A DNA stretch of 33,631 nucleotides from Pedobacter sp. UBA5917 (lineage in GTDB: Bacteria > Bacteroidota > Bacteroidia > Sphingobacteriales > Sphingobacteriaceae), in NCBI RefSeq assembly GCF_002432345.1, contig NZ_DJDT01000178.1, positions 1 to 33,631 of the forward strand. The letters run 5' to 3'. A model generated the notes under the pieces. The model was given only the letters and a program-made list of their open reading frames with translations. It had not been told where the DNA came from and did no database searches. A program made the position numbers and the translations under genes. This document shows positions 16,122 through 23,598 of the stretch, piece after piece. Each line of letters opens with the position of its first letter. The first letter of the stretch is position 1.

Positions 16122-17315
16122 CTAATTTACTACCGGTAGTTTATAATATTGGGGCTTTTTCTCTTCTTCGAAAACCACATGCTCGAAATCAGTAACCACA
16201 TTATATAGCGTATCGCGTTCTATTGCTTTTCTGCCAACCTGTTTAATCAGATTAACCAGTTCTTTGGTACTCATTGCAGGCGTTTGCTCTTCTGCGCCGG
16301 CCATAGAGTATATTTTAGTAGTATCATCCAAAGTACCGTCGATATCATCTACGCCGTAATTTAAAGATAACTGGGCTGTTTCGCGACTGATCATTGCCCA
16401 ATAAGCCTTAATATGATCGAAATTATCCATATAGATACGGGCAATGGCATAATTCCTTAAATCTTCAATTACTGATGATTCGGGCACATTGCTCATCTGG
16501 TTGTGCTGATTTCTGAACTTTAACGGGATAAAGGTTTGGAAACCACCTGTGCGGTCCTGCAGTTCACGGAGTTTCTCCATATGATCTACACGGTGCCAGT
16601 ATTTTTCGATATGTCCGTAAAGCATTGTAGCATTACTTCTCATACCCAACTTATGCCATTCTTCGTGTATATCCAGCCATTGCTGCCCGGTACATTTATC
16701 CTTGGCGATCTGCTCTCTCACTTCAGGGTGAAAAATTTCAGCTCCCCCACCCGGTATCGACTCCAGTCCGGCTTCTTTCATCAAACGCATACCTGTTGCG
16801 TAATCGATTTTGGCTTTCTTAAAAATATAATGATATTCAACAGGTGTTAATGCTTTTACATGCAGATCGGGACGGTGCTGTTTAATTGCAGTAAATAGTG
16901 CCGAATAAAAAGCTACATCATATTGTGGAAGCACTCCGCCTACAATATGTACTTCGGTTACAGGCTCACCGTCATATTTTTTAACGATATCAAGCATCTG
17001 TTCCATCGTTAATGCCCAGCCCTCTTCTTTTTGTTTTAATAAACGCGAATAAGAACAGAATTTACAGTCGTAAACACAAAGATTGGTTGGCTCTAAGTGG
17101 AAATTGCGATTAAAATAAGTTTTATCACCATGTTTTTGCTCACGGATAAAATTTGCAAGGACACCGAGGTAACCTAATTCGGCATGTTCGTAAAGGTATA
17201 CCCCCTCGTCAAATGTAATGCGCTCTCCGTGAAGAACTTTGTGTGCTATGTTTTGTAATTCAGTTGATAAATTGGTATCAGCTAATATTTTTTCAACTTG
17301 CTCAGTTGTATTCAT
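16122..17315 (-). CDS. mqnE: Aminofutalosine synthase MqnE (radical SAM)
   Basis: A 397-residue radical SAM enzyme that joins 3-enolpyruvylbenzoate (made by MqnA) to the adenosyl radical to form aminodeoxyfutalosine in menaquinone synthesis. The CxxxCxxC iron-sulfur motif is in LCVYDCKFCSYSR. Further family motifs are TEVHIVGGV, ESIPGGGAEIFHPEV, NATMLYGHIEKYWHRVDHM, FIPLKFRNQHNQMS and the C-terminal DIDGTLDDTTKIYSMAG, which separate MqnE from MqnC. An ATG 51 bases upstream (17366) would add 17 residues, but the promoter at 17333-17361 lies between the two, so the ATG at 17315 is chosen. Confidence 0.95.
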   Translation of the reverse strand: MNTTEQVEKILADTNLSTELQNIAHKVLHGERITFDEGVYLYEHAELGYLGVLANFIREQKHGDKTYFNRNFHLEPTNLCVYDCKFCSYSRLLKQKEEGWALTMEQMLDIVKKYDGEPVTEVHIVGGVLPQYDVAFYSALFTAIKQHRPDLHVKALTPVEYHYIFKKAKIDYATGMRLMKEAGLESIPGGGAEIFHPEVREQIAKDKCTGQQWLDIHEEWHKLGMRSNATMLYGHIEKYWHRVDHMEKLRELQDRTGGFQTFIPLKFRNQHNQMSNVPESSVIEDLRNYAIARIYMDNFDHIKAYWAMISRETAQLSLNYGVDDIDGTLDDTTKIYSMAGAEEQTPAMSTKELVNLIKQVGRKAIERDTLYNVVTDFEHVVFEEEKKPQYYKLPVVN

Positions 17316-17332
17316 TCCTGATTTATTTTGAA

Positions 17333-17361
17333 CAAAAATACAATAATGGGATGATTTCAAA
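17333..17361 (-). promoter_or_regulatory. Promoter of mqnE
   Basis: On the minus strand TTTG (17358-17361) is followed after 17 bases by TATTTTTG (17333-17340), an exact TAnnTTTG match. Initiation about 7 bases further on leaves a very short leader before the ATG at 17315 and rules out the longer ORF start at 17366. Confidence 0.7.
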
Positions 17362-17400
17362 ATCATTTTCTTGTAACAAACCGCGATTTTTCCTTTTAAT

Positions 17401-17517
17401 CGTCATTTCGACTGAAGCATAGTCCCGAATATTCGGGAGAGAAATCTATCTCGAGATAGATTTAGCTTCGCTGAGCCTTCGGGTTCTCGACTGCGTTGCA
17501 CTCCGCTCGAAATGACG
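17401..17517. repeat. Dispersed palindromic element, TTTCG type, full copy
   Basis: The ends are inverted repeats CGTCATTTCG (17401-17410) and CGAAATGACG (17508-17517). Inside are TCCCGAATATTCGGGA and a palindromic ATCTATCTCGAGATAGAT. The right half matches the partial copy at 1-63. Confidence 0.82.
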
Positions 17518-17540
17518 ACGCTTTGGAAAAAAGTTACAAC

Positions 17541-17569
17541 AAAAAAGCACCTCTTTTCAGAAGTGCTTT
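17541..17569 (-). terminator. Intrinsic terminator of the lipoprotein gene
   Basis: The stem AAAGCAC/GTGCTTT (17544-17550 with 17563-17569) is extended inward by TCT/AGA across one mismatch. On the minus strand it runs into a T-run (TTTTTTGTTG). It lies 29 bases past the stop of the gene at 17599-18093. Confidence 0.8.
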
Positions 17570-17598
17570 CAATGTATGTTTTTCGTAGGTAAATTAAA

Positions 17599-18093
17599 TT
17601 ATCTTGCCGCAGGCACAAAAGTTAACACGATATTTGCAGTTCTACCTCCAAATTCGATCGGTGATTTTAAGATCATCTGTGTGCTCGATAGGTCTGTTAG
17701 AACCAAACGGTAACCTTCTGCTACGTTTTTAGCTTTATCGCCTTCAAATATTTTTTTGAACTGGAAAGTCTGATCTTTAGGTGCCGCCGACCAGAAAATA
17801 GTTTGCATTACCGAACCGCATGCGCTTGATGCAGGCAAAGTATACGAACCATTACCACTATTGGTTAAATGCCAGGTACTGCCCTGAAAACATTTGTACG
17901 ATTTTTCGCCAAACAAGCCCTGTACTGCGCCATCAGGCAATCCTTCTAAAGCTACATTACTTACTACCCAGTCGCGAACAACTGTACCTCTGCTACCCGT
18001 AACACCAGCAGTTACCCTTTTTGCGGTATTGCAGCTTTGTAACATTACTAAAGTAGAACATGCTATTGCGATAGCTATAAATAATCTTTTCAT
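17599..18093 (-). CDS. Lipocalin-like lipoprotein
   Basis: A 164-residue lipoprotein of unknown function. The signal peptide ends in the lipobox LQSC, so C21 carries the lipid. After a Gly/Thr-rich linker (about 22-38) comes a domain resembling bacterial lipocalin-like small beta-barrels: DWVVSNVALEGLP, then CFQGSTWHLTNSGNGSYTLP with two cysteines (about C68 and C91) that may form a disulfide, and strands YRLVLTDLSSTQMILKSPI and TANIVLTFVPA. Such proteins are common outer-membrane-anchored lipoproteins in Sphingobacteriaceae. It is monocistronic with its own terminator. Ligand unknown. Confidence 0.8.
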   Translation of the reverse strand: MKRLFIAIAIACSTLVMLQSCNTAKRVTAGVTGSRGTVVRDWVVSNVALEGLPDGAVQGLFGEKSYKCFQGSTWHLTNSGNGSYTLPASSACGSVMQTIFWSAAPKDQTFQFKKIFEGDKAKNVAEGYRLVLTDLSSTQMILKSPIEFGGRTANIVLTFVPAAR

Positions 18094-18212
18094 TTTTGTT
18101 TAATTTAATTTCGTCAAACTTGTTACATAAATCTTGCCAAAACCGTTACGAACCTTAAATTAGCGCCAAATTATTAAATTGCATTTCGATATTACTTATA
18201 CCACCTTCAATA

Positions 18213-19331
18213 ATGATGAAACCCGAAACCCTTGCTATTCACGCCTCTAATCTTGTAAAAACCACTACAGGTGATGTTACGCCGCCTATTAATCTATCCA
18301 CAACTTTTTTTCGTGGCGAGGATGGTGGCTACCCCGGCGGACACATGTATAGCAGGGTAAGCAATCCAAACCGGTCTGCTTTAGAAAACACTGTAGCCAA
18401 ATTAGAATATGGCGAAGATGCGGCGGCCTTTTCTTCTGGAAATACCTGTGGATTGGCCATGTTCCAGGCATTAAAGCCCTGCAGTCATATCATAGCTCCT
18501 GATGATATGTACTGGGGAATAAAAAAACAGCTGCTCACCATTTTTAATGAAAGTTTGGAATTCGATTTTATCGATCAAACTGATTTGAATCTGATCAAAG
18601 CCAGTATTAAACCAAATACACAGCTTATCTGGATCGAAACGCCATCAAATCCACTGTTAAAAGTGACAGATATTGAAGAAATTGCCAAAATAGCTAAAGC
18701 TAAAAATATTCCTCTGGTATGCGATAGTACTTTTGCCTCTCCTATTTTACAAAACCCAATCTTGTTGGGTGCTGATATTGTAATGCATAGCAGCACCAAA
18801 TATTTAGGCGGACATAGTGATGTTCTTGGTGGAATTTTAGTTACTGCTAAAAAAGATGAACTATGGGATCGTATTAAAAACATACAACAAACCGGTGGTG
18901 CTGTACCTGCACCTTTCGATTGTTTTTTATTAACCCGAAGCATTAAAACATTAGCTTACCGTATGAAAGGACACTGCGAAAACGGAAAAAAAGTGGCCGA
19001 TTATTTAAACCAGCACCCTAATGTGGAGGCCGTTTTTTATCCGGGACTGGAAAGTCACCCACAGCATGAAATTGCAAAAAAACAAATGAAAGATTTTAGC
19101 GGAATGATGTCCTTTTTAGTAAAAGGCGATGCAGCTGCTGCACATAAAGTGGTAAATAAAGTACAGCTGTTTGCACAGGCTACCAGTTTAGGTGGTGTAG
19201 AAAGCCTGATTGAACACCGTTATTCGGTAGAGGGACCAGATAGTACAACACCGAAAAACCTGCTCCGTATTTCGGTTGGATTGGAACATGTTGAAGATAT
19301 TATCGCCGATTTAGCGCAGGCGCTAGGATAA
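18213..19331 (+). CDS. Cystathionine gamma-synthase-type PLP enzyme
   Basis: A 372-residue member of the Cys/Met metabolism PLP-dependent family (MetB/MetC/MetZ type). PLP is bound by K196 in HSSTKYLGGHSDVLGG; the phosphate-binding loop includes SSGNTCGLAMF and YSRVSNPNR. The C-terminal SLGGVESLIEHRYSVEG and LLRISVGLEHVEDI blocks are typical. Length fits cystathionine gamma-synthase or beta-lyase rather than the longer MetY, encoded separately downstream. Which reaction it performs cannot be read from the motifs alone. It has no SAM riboswitch of its own and is separated from the met cluster by an opposite-strand gene. Either of two adjacent ATGs could start it. Confidence 0.9.
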   Translation: MMKPETLAIHASNLVKTTTGDVTPPINLSTTFFRGEDGGYPGGHMYSRVSNPNRSALENTVAKLEYGEDAAAFSSGNTCGLAMFQALKPCSHIIAPDDMYWGIKKQLLTIFNESLEFDFIDQTDLNLIKASIKPNTQLIWIETPSNPLLKVTDIEEIAKIAKAKNIPLVCDSTFASPILQNPILLGADIVMHSSTKYLGGHSDVLGGILVTAKKDELWDRIKNIQQTGGAVPAPFDCFLLTRSIKTLAYRMKGHCENGKKVADYLNQHPNVEAVFYPGLESHPQHEIAKKQMKDFSGMMSFLVKGDAAAAHKVVNKVQLFAQATSLGGVESLIEHRYSVEGPDSTTPKNLLRISVGLEHVEDIIADLAQALG

Positions 19332-19353
19332 ATTAAGTATATAGTTTAACATC

Positions 19354-19464
19354 GTCCTCGTTTTTAATGAGGATGCACGAGAAAAGCGATTCTATCGCTG
19401 TATGAATTTCTCTCTTTGTGCATTAAAAATGCACATCTCAATAATCCTCGTTACAAACGAGGAC
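19354..19464. repeat. Compound palindrome of four hairpins
   Basis: The outer arms 19354-19374 and 19444-19464 are inverted copies of each other, 21 bases long with two differences (GTCCTCGTT and AACGAGGAC at the extremes). Each arm is itself a hairpin (CCTCGTT-TTT-AATGAGG with one wobble pair; CCTCGTT-ACA-AACGAGG). Between them are AGCGA-TTCTA-TCGCT (19385-19399) and GTGCATT-AAA-AATGCAC (19418-19434). It has no ORF. The form resembles a REPIN-like pair of inverted REP units or a structured RNA. Confidence 0.75.
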
Positions 19465-19468
19465 AATA

Positions 19469-19505
19469 AAAAACCTATAAGGTCTCTAAGACTTTATAGG
19501 TTTTT
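19469..19505. terminator. Bidirectional intrinsic terminator
   Basis: A perfect 12-bp outer stem (19469-19480 with 19494-19505, AAAAACCTATAA and its complement) is extended inside by GTCT/AGAC. A and T runs flank it on both sides. It separates the converging PLP enzyme gene and the secreted-protein gene. Confidence 0.88.
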
Positions 19506-19512
19506 ATTAAAT

Positions 19513-20526
19513 CTATTTCGGATTACAAATAGTTGTCAGTTTGAGCGAATAATTGGCTTCTAATGGCTCATTGGTCTGCGCCAAACGTTGCGAGCCTGTA
19601 TTTGCCGGACAGGCAATATCCCCAGCTGCATCATAAACCAGTTTATTCCCGTTAGCCAATAGCTCTTTTGGTACATATACCTGAACTTTGGTAATCGAAT
19701 ATCCTGAAGGGAAATAACGTACATAATAGCCATCAGGATGTTTCGTCCAGATACCACTGGGCACATCGCTACGTGGTGGCGCCATTCCGGCAACAATAGC
19801 ATATTTCTCCAGGTCGGCATAAGTATAATTACCTGAAGCCACCAATTGGCGGATATTATTTTCGGCTTCAAAAACAGCCCTCACACCCGATGGTAACTGA
19901 TCTTTAGCCTTTTCCATCACATCAAATGGCAGAACACCCAATGCACCACCTTCCAATTGGGTAAGCTGTTTGGTTGTTAATAATTTTATAGCGGTTAATT
20001 TAACCTGACCGTTATAATCGGCAAATTTTGTTCTGGCAATAATCGTCCAAAGCAAGGCCTGTATATCGTGCTGCTCTACATCAGGATGTTTTTCGGCACT
20101 TTTAATGATAGAAACCACAATTTCTTCTTTCGGACCCAAAACCGGTGCAAACATATAACCATCTCCCTTTGATGGCGCAAAAGTTCCGGCTTTTAAGCAA
20201 TAACTCTTATTGGTCATTTCGTATAGTCCTTCACATAAAACAAAACCACGTTCCGGATTTTTGGGCAATAGATACAATGGCTGGGCTTTTAATTTCAGTG
20301 AGTTGATAAAGTCGGGCATTTTTTCGCCTTCCCTATTCACATCTTCAAAGCTGGTTGTAATAGCGGCAGGTTGTTTTAAAAACTTGTCTACCCCTAAAGC
20401 CTTTGCCCCCTGGGCAGTTCCAACTTTTAATAATTTATCTTTTAAGCCTCCAAACTGGGCATTTACATTGTTTAAACCTGCCAAAACAAAGAGCAAGCCT
20501 AAACACAGGGATTTTGTGTTTTTCAT
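19513..20526 (-). CDS. Secreted protein of unknown function
   Basis: A 337-residue exported protein with a signal peptide (about 1-23, cleaved after NVNA). I do not recognise a family. The N-terminal third is basic (GGLKDKLLKVGTAQGAKALGVDKFLKQ) and is followed by a region with two cysteines (FVLCEGLYEMTNKSYCLKAG). A helical middle (about 145-260) contains HPDVEQHDIQALLWTIIARTKF, and a C-terminal beta-rich part has WTKHPDGYYVRYFPSGY, VQVYVPKEL and a second Cys pair (ACPANTG, TTICNPK). The cysteines suggest disulfides and a periplasmic or external place. It is monocistronic, converges on a shared terminator, and is divergent from the metY leader. Confidence 0.78.
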   Translation of the reverse strand: MKNTKSLCLGLLFVLAGLNNVNAQFGGLKDKLLKVGTAQGAKALGVDKFLKQPAAITTSFEDVNREGEKMPDFINSLKLKAQPLYLLPKNPERGFVLCEGLYEMTNKSYCLKAGTFAPSKGDGYMFAPVLGPKEEIVVSIIKSAEKHPDVEQHDIQALLWTIIARTKFADYNGQVKLTAIKLLTTKQLTQLEGGALGVLPFDVMEKAKDQLPSGVRAVFEAENNIRQLVASGNYTYADLEKYAIVAGMAPPRSDVPSGIWTKHPDGYYVRYFPSGYSITKVQVYVPKELLANGNKLVYDAAGDIACPANTGSQRLAQTNEPLEANYSLKLTTICNPK

Positions 20527-20696
20527 TATGATTAGATTTAGATAGGCAACAAACTTATCATTTTAAGTATTAATTTTGTGTTAAAAGTTTTAAACGGTTA
20601 ATAAATTATAAATTTAGCGAATTCATTATCAATAAGTTAACTTAAATTCAAAATTTTATTTTGTGGATTAAAATTAATTTCAGACATTTGAAATAT

Positions 20697-20702
20697 TATT
20701 TG
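20697..20702 (+). promoter_or_regulatory. Possible -7 element of the met leader transcript
   Basis: TATTTG lies 37 bases before the riboswitch P1 strand in an AT-rich region. No good TTG is found 17-23 bases upstream, so the assignment is weak. The rest of 20527-20738 shows nothing else I can name. Confidence 0.3.
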
Positions 20703-20738
20703 GCGGAAAGCTAAATAAAAGTCAATCTAAACAGGTTG

Positions 20739-20847
20739 ATTTATAAAGAAGTGGCGAGAGACTGGCTCTAAGACCCACTGGCAACCCTCAGAAAGAGAAG
20801 GTGCCAATTCCTGACCGGATAACACGGTGTTATTTGGAGATATAAAT
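20739..20847 (+). promoter_or_regulatory. SAM-I (S-box) riboswitch
   Basis: The core reads GTGGCGAGAGACTGGCTCT, ACCCACTGGCAACC and GGTGCCAATTCCTG, the conserved SAM-I signature. P1 is ATTTATA (20739-20745) with TATAAAT (20841-20847). P2 is GTGG/CCAC with an inner AGAG/CTCT stem. P3 closes with GGCA/TGCC. P4 is ATAACAC-G-GTGTTAT (20820-20834). It should bind S-adenosylmethionine and lower expression of metY, metX and perhaps hom. No T-run terminator follows P1 directly; instead a leader ORF begins 8 bases later. Confidence 0.95.
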
Positions 20848-20855
20848 TAGAACTG

Positions 20856-20984
20856 ATGAAAACATTAAATCTTCAATCGCTAAGCGAGCCCTACGTAAAC
20901 CTTAAAACAGTAGAAAAATCTTCTATTTCTTTTATTTGTTGCGATATGCGTGCGATTACCTGTATGTGCTGTTGCATACAGTAA
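20856..20984 (+). CDS. Cysteine-rich leader peptide of the met operon
   Basis: A 42-codon ORF lies between the SAM riboswitch and metY. It opens MKTLNLQSLSEPYVNLKTVE and ends ICCDMRAITCMCCCIQ: six of its last fifteen codons are Cys, with two Met. The Cys-coding end lies inside a 12-bp hairpin (20954-20986) that is followed by T-rich sequence. A regulatory peptide translated under cysteine-dependent stalling is the natural reading; a free functional peptide is less likely. There is no signal peptide. I do not know a named family for it. Expression is unproven. Confidence 0.65.
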   Translation: MKTLNLQSLSEPYVNLKTVEKSSISFICCDMRAITCMCCCIQ

Positions 20985-21004
20985 TCTAAAAATCTTCCTT
21001 TTTT
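20954..21004 (+). promoter_or_regulatory. Putative attenuator hairpin overlapping the Cys codons
   Basis: GATTAC (20954-20959) and TGTATG (20961-20966) pair with CATACA (20975-20980) and GTAATC (20981-20986), leaving one bulged C and an 8-base loop. A six-T run begins 12 bases later (20999-21004), a longer gap than in standard terminators. A ribosome stalled on the Cys codons would cover the hairpin. Confidence 0.5.
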
Positions 21005-21025
21005 GTTTCTTTTCAAACTGGAAGG

Positions 21026-21071
21026 TCCCGAAAAATCGGGATACGCCATGCTAGGTTTTAGGATCAACCTA
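21026..21071 (+). promoter_or_regulatory. Two further hairpins before metY
   Basis: TCCCGA-AAAA-TCGGGA (21026-21041) and TAGGTT-(8 bases)-AACCTA (21052-21071) stand between the leader ORF and metY. The CTTCC at 20994-20998 can pair with GGAAG at 21020-21024 as an alternative. These may form the switching part of the leader; pairing is seen, function is inferred. Confidence 0.4.
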
Positions 21072-21111
21072 AACTGCAATATCCAATCGTTTAACAAATA
21101 AAACAGAAATC

Positions 21112-22443
21112 ATGTCTACATCATATAAATTTGAAACATTACAATTACACGCTGGTCAGGAAATAGATCCAACAACAGGTTCGAGGGCAGTGCCAATTTA
21201 TCAAACTACTTCTTACGGATTTAACAACGCCGAGCACGGCGCTAATTTATTTGCGCTAAAAGAGTTCGGAAATATCTACACCAGGATTATGAATCCTACC
21301 AATGATGTTTTCGAAAAGCGTATCGCAGCATTAGAGGGCGGTGTAGCTGCTTTGGCTGTGGCATCTGGTCAGGCGGCCCAGTTTATTGCATTGAATAATA
21401 TTTTGCAAGCTGGCGATAGTATTGTTTCTTCTTCGCACATTTACGGAGGAACTTACAACCAGTTTAAAGTTGCTTTTAAACGTTTGGGCATACAGGTAGA
21501 TTTTGCCAATCCGGATGTACCTGAAGAATTTGAAAATCAAATCACCGATAAAACCAAAGCCATTTATCTCGAAACCATTGGTAATCCTGCATTCAGTGTG
21601 CCCGATTTTGAGAAAATTGCCGCAATTGCAAAAAAATATGATCTTCCTTTAGTAGTTGATAATACATTTGGCGCTGGCGGTTACCTGTTTAAACCTTTAG
21701 AGCATGGCGCTAATATTGTGGTAGAATCAGCCACAAAGTGGATTGGCGGACATGGAACAAGTATCGGCGGTGTAATCATTGATGGCGGAAATTACAACTG
21801 GGGCAATGGAAAATTCCCTCAATTTTCTGAGCCATCAGAAGGTTATCACGGTTTGGTTTTCAGTGATGTTTTTGGCATCGGCGGACCTTTCGGCAACATC
21901 CAGTTTATTATCCGCGCACGTGTTGAGGGTTTACGGGATTTAGGTCCTGCCCTGTCGCCTTTCAACTCTTTCCTTTTATTACAGGGTTTAGAAACGTTAT
22001 CGCTACGTGTACAACGCCATGTTGATAATGCTTTAGAACTGGCCACCTGGTTAGAAAATCATCCATTGGTTAAAGAAGTACAATACCCGGGCTTAGCGAG
22101 CAGCAAATACAACAACCTGGCAAAAAAATATTTAAGTAACGGTTTTGGCGCTGTTCTATCTTTCGAATTGGAAGGAAGTAAAGAAAATGCCACACAGGTA
22201 ATCGATAGTTTAAAACTGGTTTCGCACCTCGCAAATGTGGGCGATGCCAAAACATTAATTATCCAGCCTTCGGCAACTACACACCAGCAATTAAGCGAAG
22301 CCGAGCAGTTAGCAGCTGGGGTAAAACCAAACGCATTACGGGTTTCAGTCGGTATTGAGCACATCGACGATATTAAAGCCGATTTCGAACAGGCTTTTGC
22401 AGCCGTCAACGTGCCGGTTCCAGTAGAGAGTTTATTAGCCTAA
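21112..22443 (+). CDS. metY: O-acetylhomoserine sulfhydrylase MetY
   Basis: A 443-residue PLP enzyme of the O-acetylhomoserine aminocarboxypropyltransferase (sulfhydrylase) type, converting O-acetylhomoserine and sulfide to homocysteine. Length and the opening FETLQLHAGQEIDPTTGSRAVPIYQTTSY are typical of MetY rather than MetB. PLP is held by K209 (ESATKWIGGHGTSIGG); NPTNDVFEKRIAALEGG and ASGQAAQF form the substrate and phosphate site; the C-terminal GDAKTLIIQPSATTHQQL and LRVSVGIEHIDDI blocks are intact. It is the first gene after the SAM riboswitch and leader peptide. metX, which makes its substrate, follows after 30 bases, so they form an operon. Confidence 0.95.
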   Translation: MSTSYKFETLQLHAGQEIDPTTGSRAVPIYQTTSYGFNNAEHGANLFALKEFGNIYTRIMNPTNDVFEKRIAALEGGVAALAVASGQAAQFIALNNILQAGDSIVSSSHIYGGTYNQFKVAFKRLGIQVDFANPDVPEEFENQITDKTKAIYLETIGNPAFSVPDFEKIAAIAKKYDLPLVVDNTFGAGGYLFKPLEHGANIVVESATKWIGGHGTSIGGVIIDGGNYNWGNGKFPQFSEPSEGYHGLVFSDVFGIGGPFGNIQFIIRARVEGLRDLGPALSPFNSFLLLQGLETLSLRVQRHVDNALELATWLENHPLVKEVQYPGLASSKYNNLAKKYLSNGFGAVLSFELEGSKENATQVIDSLKLVSHLANVGDAKTLIIQPSATTHQQLSEAEQLAAGVKPNALRVSVGIEHIDDIKADFEQAFAAVNVPVPVESLLA

Positions 22444-22473
22444 ACCCGTTCATTTTTCCGAATACAACAAAAC

Positions 22474-23532
22474 ATGAGTACAGCATCAGTATACAATTAT
22501 AATAAACAGTTTAAATTAGAGAGCGGGAAAAAGATCCGCAACCTGCAGATTGCTTATCAAACTTACGGCAAATTAAATGCGGCTAAGGATAATGTAATCT
22601 GGGTTTGCCATGCACTTACGGCAAATGCAGATGTTTTTGAATGGTGGGAAGGTTTGTTCGGGCAAAATGCCCTGTTCAATCCGGAAGATCATTACATCGT
22701 TTGCGCAAACGTTTTGGGCTCGCACTATGGTAGTACCAGTCCGTTAAATATCAATCCGGTTAATGGCTTGCCTTATTATCTTTCATTTCCGCAGTTTACC
22801 ATCCGAGATATGGTTTCGGCCCATCAGTTACTGGCTGCACACCTTGGCATTGATTATATTAAATTATTGATCGGTGGCTCTTTAGGTGGACAACAGGCAG
22901 TTGAATGGAGCATTTCTGAACCCAATAAAATAGAAAACCTGATTTTAATTGCCACAAATGCAGCACATTCTCCATGGGGGATTGCCTTTAACGAAAGTCA
23001 GCGTTTGGCCATTGCTACCGACAGGACTTTCTACGCCAACCAGCCAAATGGTGGCAGCAAAGGTTTAAAAACAGCCCGTAGCATTGCGCTTTTAAGTTAT
23101 AGAACTTACAGTGCATATGGCAGCACACAGGTAGAAAGTATAAACGATAAAACCGATCATTTCAGGTCGTCTTCGTATCAGAATTATCAGGGGGAAAAAC
23201 TGATCAACCGTTTTAATGCCTATAGCTATTATTATTTAACAAAAGCAATGGATAGCCACAACGTTGGCCGTAACCGCAAAAGTATTGCCGATGCCTTAAA
23301 ATTGATCACAGCAAACACCCTGGTAATCGGAATTGAAAATGATGTATTGTTTCCGTTATCTGAGCAGCAATATTTGGCAGATCATATCACCGGAGCGGAG
23401 TTTACCCCGCTACATTCTGATTATGGCCATGACGGTTTCCTGATCGAAACAGACGCATTAACCAATATCATCGGAAATTTTATCAAAGAAAGCCGTAACA
23501 AGAAGATTATCAAGTTGCAGCAAACGGCCTAG
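22474..23532 (+). CDS. metX: Homoserine O-acetyltransferase MetX
   Basis: A 352-residue alpha/beta-hydrolase-fold enzyme that acetylates homoserine from acetyl-CoA. The nucleophile is S136 in the elbow GGSLGGQQ; the acid is D290 (ENDVLFPLSEQ) and the base H319 (DYGHDGFLIE). The substrate pocket motif VCHALTANADVFEWW and the conserved NVLGSHYGSTSP are present. It provides O-acetylhomoserine to MetY, encoded 30 bases upstream. Acetyl versus succinyl specificity is inferred from the partnership with MetY, since the two acyltransferase types cannot be told apart by fold alone. Confidence 0.94.
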   Translation: MSTASVYNYNKQFKLESGKKIRNLQIAYQTYGKLNAAKDNVIWVCHALTANADVFEWWEGLFGQNALFNPEDHYIVCANVLGSHYGSTSPLNINPVNGLPYYLSFPQFTIRDMVSAHQLLAAHLGIDYIKLLIGGSLGGQQAVEWSISEPNKIENLILIATNAAHSPWGIAFNESQRLAIATDRTFYANQPNGGSKGLKTARSIALLSYRTYSAYGSTQVESINDKTDHFRSSSYQNYQGEKLINRFNAYSYYYLTKAMDSHNVGRNRKSIADALKLITANTLVIGIENDVLFPLSEQQYLADHITGAEFTPLHSDYGHDGFLIETDALTNIIGNFIKESRNKKIIKLQQTA

Positions 23533-23598
23533 ATAGAAGAAAGGTTTAGGGCATAAAGGTAAAAGGCGGAAGGTTAATGGAAACAACCAAATTGTTGT

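Noticed and set aside
17403..17618. 71-codon minus-strand ORF over the palindromic element at 17401-17517
   Set aside because: Nearly the whole frame is repeat DNA and a terminator.
20856..20984. The leader ORF as a free cysteine-rich metal-binding peptide
   Set aside because: Its position between a riboswitch and metY and the overlap of its Cys codons with a hairpin fit a regulatory role better. There is no signal peptide or export context.
22059..22409. 116-codon minus-strand ORF inside metY
   Set aside because: It is a shadow of the conserved C-terminal domain of MetY, Cys-rich only because of the complementary codons.
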